From positions 5,139-69,138 of the forward strand of contig CAVOSE010000054.1 of assembly GCA_963698775.1 (NCBI GenBank): a DNA stretch of 64,000 bases, read 5' to 3'. A model generated the notes under the pieces. It was not told the DNA's origin, did no database searches, and was given only the letters and a program-made list of their open reading frames with translations. Within the stretch, counting starts at the first letter, position 1, and each line of letters opens with the position of its first letter. Source of the DNA: Thiohalocapsa sp963698775. GTDB taxonomy: Bacteria > Pseudomonadota > Gammaproteobacteria > Chromatiales > Chromatiaceae. Made by a program: the position numbers and the translations under genes. This document shows, one piece after another, positions 35,505 through 43,003 of this stretch.

Positions 35505-36767
35505 TTAGCCGCCGCCGCGCGACCCGACGAACTCGGGGTATGCCTCCATGCCGCACTCGCCGACGTCGCAGCCCTCGTACTCCTCTTCCTCGCTGACGCG
35601 GATGCCCATGATGAGCTTGAGCAACAGCCAGGTGATGAAGGCGGTGGTAAAGACCCACGCAAAGATGGTAACGAGGCCAATGCCCTGAGCAACGAAGGTC
35701 GCATCGCCGTTGGTGATGGGCACCGCCATCAGGCCCCACATGCCGACCACACCGTGCACCGAGATTGCACCAACCGGATCATCGATGCGGAGCTTGTCGA
35801 TGGACAGGATTGCGAACACCACGATCACGCCGCCAACGCCGCCGATCAGCGTCGCGGCCAGCGGAGTCGGGGTCAGCGGCTCGGCGGTGATGGCCACCAG
35901 GCCCGCCAGGGCTCCGTTCAGGGCCATGGTCAGATCGGCCTTGCCAAACAGCAGGCGCGCGGTGATCAGCGCCAGCACCAGACCACCGGCGGCGGCCATG
36001 TTGGTGTTGACGAAGACCGCGGCGACGGCGTTCGCCTCGCCAATGTCGGACACCTTCAGTTCGGAACCGCCGTTGAAGCCAAACCAGCCGAGCCAGAGGA
36101 TGAAGGTACCGAGCGTCGCCAGCGGCAGGTTGGCACCGGGGATGGCGTTGATGGAGCCGTCCTTGCCGTACTTGCCTTTGCGCGCGCCGAGCAGGATTAC
36201 GCCGGCCAAGGCAGCGGAGGCGCCGCACAGGTGCACCACGCCGGAACCAGCAAAGTCGTTGAAGCCCAGCCCGTCAAGGAAACCGCCGCCCCATTTCCAG
36301 TAGCCCTGCACTGGATAGATGAAACCGGTCATGACCACGGCGAAGAGCAGGAAGGACCACAGCTTCATACGCTCGGCCACGGCGCCGGAGACGATGGACA
36401 TGGCGGTAGCGACAAACACGACTTGGAAGAAGAAGTCGGCCATCACGGAGTAGTAGGTGTCTCCGCCGCTGCCGAGCACCTCTTCAACGGAATGATCACC
36501 ACCGAACATGAATGCCCAGTTGATCTCTGGGATGATGCCGTTGCCGCCGTTCGGGTACATGATGCCGTAGCCGACGATCATGTACATGATGCAGGCGACG
36601 GCGAACAGCGCGACGTTCTTGGTTAGGATTTCAGCGGTGTTCTTGGCGCGGACCAGGCCGGCCTCGAGCATTGCGAAGCCGGCGGCCATCCACATGACCA
36701 GGGCGCCGCAGATGAGAAAGTAAAACGTATCGAGTGCATACGCTAGATGGGCAATCGGTTCTTCCAC
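35505..36767 (-). CDS. amtB: Ammonium transporter AmtB
   Basis: This channel protein of 420 residues and 11 helices conducts NH3/NH4+ and functions as a trimer. It has the Amt signatures AGFAMLEAGLVRAKNTAEIL, DFAGSGVVHLCGASAALAGV (with the twin-histidine first His) and SVHGVVGMWGLMAVPI (second His). The protein starts directly with a short periplasmic segment (MEEPIAHLAYALD) and lacks a long signal peptide. It ends in an acidic cytoplasmic tail (EEEEYEGCDVGECGME). It is cotranscribed with glnK, 27 bases upstream, whose product blocks it when nitrogen is plentiful. Confidence 0.96.
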   Translation of the reverse strand: MEEPIAHLAYALDTFYFLICGALVMWMAAGFAMLEAGLVRAKNTAEILTKNVALFAVACIMYMIVGYGIMYPNGGNGIIPEINWAFMFGGDHSVEEVLGSGGDTYYSVMADFFFQVVFVATAMSIVSGAVAERMKLWSFLLFAVVMTGFIYPVQGYWKWGGGFLDGLGFNDFAGSGVVHLCGASAALAGVILLGARKGKYGKDGSINAIPGANLPLATLGTFILWLGWFGFNGGSELKVSDIGEANAVAAVFVNTNMAAAGGLVLALITARLLFGKADLTMALNGALAGLVAITAEPLTPTPLAATLIGGVGGVIVVFAILSIDKLRIDDPVGAISVHGVVGMWGLMAVPITNGDATFVAQGIGLVTIFAWVFTTAFITWLLLKLIMGIRVSEEEEYEGCDVGECGMEAYPEFVGSRGGG

Positions 36768-36794
36768 TTCGAGATACCTCTGTTCGCGGAACTG

Positions 36795-37133
36795 TTAGAG
36801 CGCGTCCGGACCGGTCTCGCCGGTACGGATACGGATGACCTGATCGACGTCGAAGACGAAGATCTTGCCGTCGCCGATCTTGCCGGTACGCGCGGCGTTG
36901 GTGATGGCCTCGATGACCTGATCCGCCAACGAGTCGTCAACGGCGATTTCGACCTTGATTTTCGGCAGGAAATCGACGACGTATTCGGCGCCCCGATAGA
37001 GTTCGGTGTGGCCCTTTTGGCGGCCGAAACCCTTCACCTCGATGACGGTAATGCCAGACACGCCGATGTCCGCCAGCGCCTCGCGCACGTCGTCGAGCTT
37101 GAACGGTTTGATGATGGCTGCGATCAGCTTCAT
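36795..37133 (-). CDS. glnK: Nitrogen regulatory protein P-II (GlnK)
   Basis: This 112-residue trimeric signal protein starts MKLIAAIIKPFKLDDVREAL. It has the T-loop GFGRQKGHTELYRGAEYVVD with the uridylylated Tyr51, the B-loop TGKIGDGKIFVFDVDQVIRI and the C-loop RTGETGPDAL. It senses 2-oxoglutarate, ATP/ADP and glutamine and binds AmtB to shut ammonium flow. The adjacent amtB identifies it as GlnK rather than GlnB. Confidence 0.96.
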   Translation of the reverse strand: MKLIAAIIKPFKLDDVREALADIGVSGITVIEVKGFGRQKGHTELYRGAEYVVDFLPKIKVEIAVDDSLADQVIEAITNAARTGKIGDGKIFVFDVDQVIRIRTGETGPDAL

Positions 37134-37222
37134 TGGTTAAGCTCCGTGAATTATGGAATGGCCGGGCAGCAGGGCCCGGCACAGAAAAGCGGGTGCGGGT
37201 CGTGATCGGAGATCACGCGGGA

Positions 37223-38101
37223 TCAAAATTCCTTGTTCCAGCCCACCCAGAACTTCGGATCGGGGTCGTAGCCGACCGATTGCTTGCCGCTGTTCTGGTC
37301 CCAGTTCAGGCTGAAGGTGCCGAAGTCGCCGGCCTCGCGGCTGATCGATGCGCCATAGTTCCAGTAGTCGGCCGACTCGGTCACATCCATGGTCATGCCT
37401 GCTGTATCCGTGACGGTACCGACCACGACTTCGTCGTTACGGAACTGATAGTAGCCGCCGCGCACACTGAAGCCGAAGTCGTAGGGAAGAGCGAACTCGG
37501 CGCCGCCGAAGTAGTAGAGGTCGCCGTCGTCGAACAGACCGTTGTCGTTCTCACCGTAAACGGTGTAGGCCAGGCCCAGCGTAAACCACTTGTAAGTTGC
37601 GCTGCCGCCGATTTCCCAGAAGTCGGAGTCGCGACCGTCCGGATAGGCGTAGTAGATGGTGTTGAGGTCGTAGCTCAGGTCGTCGGTGATGGAGCCACCG
37701 AAGCCTAGGTAGAAATCCAACTCGTAATTCGCCGAGGCGGGATCGGCGCCGGAGGTTGCACCAGTGACGATCAGGTTGCCGTCGTCGTCCATGGCATAGG
37801 TGCCAGTCTCTGGATCGTATGCGACAGTGCCGGTAACGTCCTCAGAGCTTCCTTCGTCAAAGTCGACGTTGGAGAGCCAGGTGCCCGCGTAGAAACCGCT
37901 CTCGTGGGCGGCGTCGAGACCACCCTGCACGGCCGGCTGGTCGCCAGTCTGGGTGACGCCACGCCACACATAGTTAGATACTGCGCCGATGTTAGCGCTG
38001 AAGGACCAGGGGTCCTGCGCCAGGGCCTGGCTCATGCTGAGCATCGACACGGAGAGCAGGACACCTGTCGCGGCAGCCGTGCGGGTGGGATGTGCTTTCA
38101 T
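37223..38101 (-). CDS. TorF-family putative outer-membrane porin
   Basis: This 292-residue beta-barrel protein has a Sec leader (AAATGVLLSVSMLSMSQALA) and the conserved opening SANIGAVSNYVWRGVTQTGD of the TorF/Gcw_chp family. Alternating amphipathic strands and a terminal Phe (VGWNKEF) fit an outer-membrane barrel. Proteins of this family often precede glnK-amtB, presumably helping ammonium or other nitrogen compounds to cross the outer membrane. The start at 38101 gives the correct signal peptide; an upstream in-frame extension crosses the sigma-54 promoter and is not coding. It is first in the torF-glnK-amtB operon. Confidence 0.9.
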   Translation of the reverse strand: MKAHPTRTAAATGVLLSVSMLSMSQALAQDPWSFSANIGAVSNYVWRGVTQTGDQPAVQGGLDAAHESGFYAGTWLSNVDFDEGSSEDVTGTVAYDPETGTYAMDDDGNLIVTGATSGADPASANYELDFYLGFGGSITDDLSYDLNTIYYAYPDGRDSDFWEIGGSATYKWFTLGLAYTVYGENDNGLFDDGDLYYFGGAEFALPYDFGFSVRGGYYQFRNDEVVVGTVTDTAGMTMDVTESADYWNYGASISREAGDFGTFSLNWDQNSGKQSVGYDPDPKFWVGWNKEF

Positions 38102-38195
38102 TGTTACTACCTCAGTTCGAAGGTGGGCCGGGATTGGCGGCGAATACGCCGAGCCCAGTGTTGTTGCCGCGTGCGGCGGCCGGTAGCAACACGGA

Positions 38196-38211
38196 AGCAT
38201 TACTTGTGCCA
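38196..38211 (-). promoter_or_regulatory. Sigma-54 promoter for torF-glnK-amtB
   Basis: On the minus strand TGGCACAAGTAATGCT matches the -24/-12 consensus TGGCAC-N5-TTGC, with the invariant GG and GC separated by exactly 10 bases and only one core mismatch (ATGC for TTGC). It is 95 bases upstream of the porin start. Sigma-54 promoters need an activator such as NtrC, so the operon should turn on under nitrogen limitation. Confidence 0.75.
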
Positions 38212-38276
38212 CAGTTGTTATGTGCCGAAAAACCAACGTTCTCGGCGCATCAGTTGCAGAACAGCAACGACCATTT

Positions 38277-38347
38277 GCACCAAAAGAGGGCGAGGACCCG
38301 ACGCGCATCCGGGTGCGGCGCACCAAACCGGCGCGCTCTTTTGGTGC
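38277..38347. promoter_or_regulatory. Inverted repeat with NtrC-like half sites
   Basis: GCACCAAAAGAG (38277-38288) and CTCTTTTGGTGC (38336-38347) are perfect 12-base inverted copies. Between them lies GGTGC-GGC-GCACC (38312-38324). NtrC sites have GCAC and GTGC half sites, and these lie 65-150 bases upstream of the sigma-54 promoter, where enhancers sit. The spacing is not the standard one, so this is a candidate only. Confidence 0.4.
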
Positions 38348-38412
38348 GCGACGACTTGCCGCAACCTCTATAATGGACCGACAAACAATTCAGATCGTCT
38401 AGGGAACGCCTG

Positions 38413-38697
38413 ATGTTCGACCCAAAACAGCTTGACGACCTCGCGCGGCGCCTGTCCGCCAGCATGCCCAAGGGCGTGCAAGTGTTGCAGGAAGACCTCA
38501 ATCGCGGCTTTCGGGCAACGCTCGAAGCCGGGCTCGGCAAACTCGATCTGGTGACGCGCGAGGAATTCGACGTCCAGGCGGCTGTGCTGGCCCGCACCCG
38601 CGCCAAGCTGGATGCGCTGCAGGCGCGTGTCGCCGAACTGGAGGCGTCGACTGAGCCGGGTGGAGTAGGCGAAGAGGCGACTGCCGGCGGCCGCTGA
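38413..38697 (+). CDS. ubiK: Ubiquinone biosynthesis accessory factor UbiK (BMFP)
   Basis: This 94-residue coiled-coil protein starts MFDPKQLDDLARRLSASMPK and has the family's TREEFDVQAAVLARTRAKLD heptads. UbiK forms a trimer that supports late steps of ubiquinone synthesis under aerobic conditions and binds membranes through its N-terminal amphipathic helix. The gene lies divergent from the torF operon and 17 bases before comM, as is common in gammaproteobacteria. Confidence 0.9.
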   Translation: MFDPKQLDDLARRLSASMPKGVQVLQEDLNRGFRATLEAGLGKLDLVTREEFDVQAAVLARTRAKLDALQARVAELEASTEPGGVGEEATAGGR

Positions 38698-38714
38698 GGC
38701 CCCGGGCTGCTGTC

Positions 38715-40265
38715 GTGGGTCTCTGCGTCCTGCACAGTCGCGCCCGCGACGGCATTCGCGCCCCGGAGGTCGTCGTGGAAGTGCACACGGCCAGCGGCCT
38801 GCCTGCGCTGTCCATCGTCGGTCTGCCGGAGATGGCGGTCCGCGAGAGTAAGGACCGGGTACGTGGCGCGGTGGTCAATGGCCACTTCCAGTTTCCGGCC
38901 GGGCGCGTGACCATTAACCTGGCTCCCGCGGACCTGCCGAAGGAGGGCGGGCGCTTCGATCTCCCCATCGCCCTGGGTATCCTCGGCGCCTCCAAGCAGA
39001 TTCGCGATGAAGGACTGGCCAGGCACGAGTTCGTCGGCGAGCTGGCGCTGACCGGTGCACTGCGACCGGTCTCGGCGGTGTTGCCGGCGGCCCTGGCGGC
39101 ACGCGACGCCGGGCGCGCGCTGGTGTTGCCGCGGGCAAATGCCGAAGAGGCGGCCCTGGTGGGCGGGTTGGAGATCCTGCCGGCGGAGCATCTGCTGCAG
39201 GTCTGCGAGCACCTTAACGGCCAGACGCCGCTGGCGTCTTTCGATGCCCCCGACATGCGCCGGCGCCGCCCCGACTACGACGACCTCGTCGACGTGCGCG
39301 GTCAAGAGCATGCCAAGCGGGCGCTGGAGATTGCCGCTGCCGGCGCCCACAGCCTGCTGTTTATCGGCCCGCCCGGCACCGGCAAGTCGATGCTCGCCAA
39401 TCGGCTGCCCGGTATCCTGCCGGAGCTGTCCGAAGACGAGGCGCTACAGGCGGCCGCCATTCGCTCGGTCAGCGGCCGCGAGCCCCTCGACCCCGCGCGC
39501 TGGCGCGAGCGCCCGTTCCGCGCCCCCCATCACACCGCCTCCGGCGTTGCGCTGGTGGGCGGCGGCAGCAATCCGCGCCCCGGCGAGATCTCTCTGGCCC
39601 ATCAGGGGGTCTTGTTTCTGGACGAGCTGCCGGAGTTTGACCGGCGCGTGCTCGAGGTACTGCGTGAACCCTTGGAGTCCGGTCACATCCATATTTCCCG
39701 CGCCGCCCGTCAGGCCGAATTTCCCGCCCGCTTCCAACTGGTTGCCGCCATGAATCCCTGCCCCTGTGGCTATCTCGGCGACGAGAACGGACGCTGCCGC
39801 TGCACCGCGGAGCAGGTCGCGCGCTATCGCTCGCGCATTTCCGGCCCATTGTTGGACCGCATCGACATGCAGGTCGAGGTTCCGCGGTTGCCGGCAGAAC
39901 GGCTGGCCGCCGCGCCGACCACCGGCGGTGAGCCCAGTGCCAGCGTGCGAGCGCGGGTCGAGACCGCCCGTGCCCGCCAGCAGGCCCGGGCCGGCAAGCC
40001 GAATGCGGCCCTCGGTCCGTCCGAACTCGAACGCGACTGCCAGCTCGATGCGGCGAGCCGGGCGCTGCTGACGCAGGTGTTGCAACGCCTCGCCCTATCG
40101 GCCCGTGCCTATCACCGCATTCTGAAGGTGGCCCGCACCATCGCCGACCTGGCCGATAGCGCTGCGGTCGAGACGGCCCACCTGAGTGAAGCCGTAGGCT
40201 ATCGGCGGCTCGACCGCGGACTTCCCGCCACCGGCTCCGCGTCCGTCGTCAGCCGGGGTAACTGA
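38715..40265 (+). CDS. comM: YifB/ComM-family Mg chelatase-like AAA+ ATPase
   Basis: This 516-residue protein has the N-terminal ChlI-type domain (GLPALSIVGLPEMAVRESKD, GRVTINLAPADLPKEGGRFD), the AAA+ core with Walker A (FIGPPGTGKSMLANRLPG) and Walker B (HQGVLFLDELPEFDRRVLEV), and a C-terminal Mg-chelatase domain. In competent bacteria ComM is a hexameric helicase that promotes branch migration during natural transformation. The start is GTG at 38715. Two cysteine pairs in PCPCGYLGDENGRCRC form a zinc motif. No other competence gene is nearby. Confidence 0.93.
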   Translation: MGLCVLHSRARDGIRAPEVVVEVHTASGLPALSIVGLPEMAVRESKDRVRGAVVNGHFQFPAGRVTINLAPADLPKEGGRFDLPIALGILGASKQIRDEGLARHEFVGELALTGALRPVSAVLPAALAARDAGRALVLPRANAEEAALVGGLEILPAEHLLQVCEHLNGQTPLASFDAPDMRRRRPDYDDLVDVRGQEHAKRALEIAAAGAHSLLFIGPPGTGKSMLANRLPGILPELSEDEALQAAAIRSVSGREPLDPARWRERPFRAPHHTASGVALVGGGSNPRPGEISLAHQGVLFLDELPEFDRRVLEVLREPLESGHIHISRAARQAEFPARFQLVAAMNPCPCGYLGDENGRCRCTAEQVARYRSRISGPLLDRIDMQVEVPRLPAERLAAAPTTGGEPSASVRARVETARARQQARAGKPNAALGPSELERDCQLDAASRALLTQVLQRLALSARAYHRILKVARTIADLADSAAVETAHLSEAVGYRRLDRGLPATGSASVVSRGN

Positions 40266-40267
40266 GC

Positions 40268-42196
40268 ATGTTGCAACTCACCGGGCTGGAACTGCGCCGA
40301 GGCGGCAAACTGCTGATCGAGGCCGCCGACCTGCGGGTCTTTCCGGGGCACAAGGTCGGCGTGGTCGGCGCCAACGGCTGCGGCAAGTCGAGCTTGTTCG
40401 CACTGCTGCGCGGCGAGTTGACGTCCGACGCGGGCGGATTCTCGATCCCCGCCGGTTGGCAGATCGCCCACGTTGCCCAGCAGACGCCCGGCGGCGAGCG
40501 TCCCGCCATCGAGTTCGTTATCGATGGGGACAAAGAGCTGCGTGACGTGCAGGCGGCCTTGCAGCAGGCCGAGCACGCCGACGACGGCCTGCGGCAGGCG
40601 GAACTACATGCTCGCCTGGAGTCCATCGGCGGCTACCAGGCCGAGAGTCGTGCCGCACGCTTGCTGCACGGTCTCGGCTTCGCCGTCGGCGACGAGCAAC
40701 GCCCCATCGCCAGCTATTCCGGCGGCTGGCGCATGCGCCTGGCCCTGGCCCAGGCGTTGATGTGCCGCTCCGACCTGCTGTTGCTCGACGAGCCCACCAA
40801 CCACCTGGATCTCGATGCCGTGATCTGGCTGGAGGGCTGGTTGCGCGGCTATCCCGGCACGCTGCTGCTGATCTCCCACGACCGCGACTTCCTCGATGCC
40901 GTGGTCGAGCATATCTGCCACATCGAGCGCGGTCGGCTGCGGCTCTACAGTGGCGGTTACTCGGCGTTCGAGCGCCAGCGCGCCGAGCAGCTCGCGCAGC
41001 AACAGGCGGCGTTCGAGCGCCAGCAACGCGAGATCGTCCACGTCAAGGGCTTCATCGACCGCTTCCGCGCCAAGGCGACCAAGGCGCGACAGGCGCAGAG
41101 CCGGCTCAAGGCCCTGGAACGCATGGAGCTGATCGCACCGGCGCACGTCGACTCACCGTTCCACTTCAGTTTCGCGGCACCGGACGCGCAACCGCACCCG
41201 CTGCTGCGCCTGGAGCAGCTCAGCGCCGGTTACGACCAGCGACCGATCCTGCGCGGGCTGTCGTTGAGCCTGACGCCCGGTGAGCGGATTGCCCTGCTGG
41301 GGCCGAACGGCGCCGGCAAGTCCACGCTCATCAAGGTGTTGGCGGGCGAGTTGGCGCCGTTGGGTGGCCAGCTGACCCGCGCCCAGGGGTTACGCATCGG
41401 CTACTTTGCGCAACACCAGATGGATCATCTGCGCCCGGACGACTCACCGCTTGCGCATCTGTTGCGACTGGACCCGGAACGCCCGGAACAGCAGCTGCGC
41501 GACTATCTCGGCGGCTTCGACTTCGGCGGCGACCGCGCGCTGGCGCCGATCGCGCCCTTCTCCGGTGGTGAAAAGGCGCGCCTGGCGTTGGCGCTGATCA
41601 TCTACCAGCGGCCCAACTTGTTGCTGTTGGACGAACCCACCAACCACCTCGATCTTGAGATGCGCCATGCGCTGAGTGAGGCGCTGCAAGAGTTCGAAGG
41701 CGCCTTGGTGCTGGTCTCCCATGACCGCCACCTGTTGCGTATCACCTGCGACACGCTGCTGTTGGTGCACACCGGCGGCGTCGAACCCTTCGACGGCAGT
41801 CTCGACGACTATCCCGCCTGGCTCGCGTCGCATGGACAGGTCGGCGATGGGGCGCGAACGGGCATGGTCGAGCCAGGGGGCGCCGGCACCGGCGAAGCGA
41901 GTGCCGCCGCCCGCAAGGAGCAGCGTCGCCGCGATGCCGAACAGCGTACCCGACAACAGCCGCTGCGTCGGCGCCTGCAAGGGTTGGAGCAACGCCTGGA
42001 GAGCCTCACCACGCAGCGCGATGCGTTAGAACAACAATTGGCTCATCCGGCCTTGTACGCCGACGACGCCAAGGCGCGTCTGTTGCAATTGCTCGCGGAC
42101 AAGCAACGCGTCGACGCGGAACTCGACGAGGTCGAGGTGCAATGGCTCGATGTGGGCGAAGCGCTTGAACAGCTGCAATCCGAGCTGGCGCAATGA
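40268..42196 (+). CDS. yheS: ABC-F ATPase YheS-like
   Basis: This 642-residue soluble protein has two ABC domains, Walker A (GANGCGKSSLFALLRG and GPNGAGKSTLIKVLAG) and LLLLDEPTNHLDLDAVIWLE in each half. The interdomain linker (IDRFRAKATKARQAQSRLKA) matches YheS, and a C-terminal coiled-coil arm follows (about 540-640). ABC-F proteins bind the ribosomal E site and relieve stalled translation; YheS helps with certain arrest sequences. It starts two bases after comM and overlaps the next gene by ATGA. Confidence 0.93.
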   Translation: MLQLTGLELRRGGKLLIEAADLRVFPGHKVGVVGANGCGKSSLFALLRGELTSDAGGFSIPAGWQIAHVAQQTPGGERPAIEFVIDGDKELRDVQAALQQAEHADDGLRQAELHARLESIGGYQAESRAARLLHGLGFAVGDEQRPIASYSGGWRMRLALAQALMCRSDLLLLDEPTNHLDLDAVIWLEGWLRGYPGTLLLISHDRDFLDAVVEHICHIERGRLRLYSGGYSAFERQRAEQLAQQQAAFERQQREIVHVKGFIDRFRAKATKARQAQSRLKALERMELIAPAHVDSPFHFSFAAPDAQPHPLLRLEQLSAGYDQRPILRGLSLSLTPGERIALLGPNGAGKSTLIKVLAGELAPLGGQLTRAQGLRIGYFAQHQMDHLRPDDSPLAHLLRLDPERPEQQLRDYLGGFDFGGDRALAPIAPFSGGEKARLALALIIYQRPNLLLLDEPTNHLDLEMRHALSEALQEFEGALVLVSHDRHLLRITCDTLLLVHTGGVEPFDGSLDDYPAWLASHGQVGDGARTGMVEPGGAGTGEASAAARKEQRRRDAEQRTRQQPLRRRLQGLEQRLESLTTQRDALEQQLAHPALYADDAKARLLQLLADKQRVDAELDEVEVQWLDVGEALEQLQSELAQ

Positions 42197-42714
42197 AGGC
42201 GCCCCGGGCCTTGCTGCTGGTCGGCCAGATCCGCCGTCCGCCGCGCTCGCTGCGCCGCGGCATGCAGATCTTGACGCTCGGCGTCGGCCTGCTGCTGATC
42301 TGGCCCTACGTCGATCTCTGGAGGCTGAACGAACTGGTGCTGCATCGACCGGCGCCGGCCTTGGCCCGCCTGGTCGATATCGACAGCGTTCGCAACCAGA
42401 TTTTGCGGCGTTTGAACAAGGACGCCGAAAGCAGCATCGGCCAGGTGTCCGATCCCTTCATCGAATGGATCGAGCGGAGTATTCGCGTACCCGGCAACAA
42501 GGACCTGGAGCAAAGCGTCACCCTCGAATGGCTGCACGCGCTGTTGGCAGCGCGAGGCAGCGGAGACCGCGGCTTCTTGCCTGCCGTGCGCTACGCCTTC
42601 TACTCTCCTCCCAACGGCTTTTTGGTCCGTATCGGCGCGGCCGATCAGGAGCCAATCTTCCTGCGCATGCGGCTCGGTCTGCTCGGATGGCGCTTCACCG
42701 CCGCTTATCACTGA
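42193..42714 (+). CDS. DUF2939-like membrane-anchored protein
   Basis: This 173-residue product has one membrane helix near the N-terminus (GMQILTLGVGLLLIWPYVDL) and an exported domain (RPAPALARLVDIDSVRNQIL, GLLGWRFTAAYH) that resembles DUF2939 proteins of unknown role. The ATG overlaps the yheS stop (42193-42196), so they are cotranscribed. Family assignment is by recall of the domain pattern and is moderate. Confidence 0.7.
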   Translation: MKAPRALLLVGQIRRPPRSLRRGMQILTLGVGLLLIWPYVDLWRLNELVLHRPAPALARLVDIDSVRNQILRRLNKDAESSIGQVSDPFIEWIERSIRVPGNKDLEQSVTLEWLHALLAARGSGDRGFLPAVRYAFYSPPNGFLVRIGAADQEPIFLRMRLGLLGWRFTAAYH

Positions 42715-43003
42715 CGCTCTAGCGAGATACTGATTCCGCGATCCGCGCAAGCGCCACTGTCGCGGCGGCGTTTCGTACCCCGCTGGGGAGCGGGCTGGAG
42801 CGTCCGCACCAGTTCCGGGCGGCGACGCCGGGAATGCCGACCCCTTTGAAAGAATCAACGTCTCGGACGACAAAAAAGACGAGTGCGCGGCTCGGTTCCG
42901 CGGGTTATCTTACGCAACCAGATTTTTGTGGCGTGTAGGCATGTCTTGTGCAAGCAAACAGGGTGCCCGCCGCGCACCGAATTTTTCATTCCTAGGAAAC
43001 GTC

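Noticed and set aside
35487..36626. A 379-codon plus-strand frame
   Set aside because: It is the antisense of amtB, with histidine- and glycine-rich shadow composition.
38277..38347. Terminator hairpin in front of ubiK
   Set aside because: The 12-base arms are separated by 47 bases and no U-run follows; placement upstream of a sigma-54 promoter suits an enhancer better.
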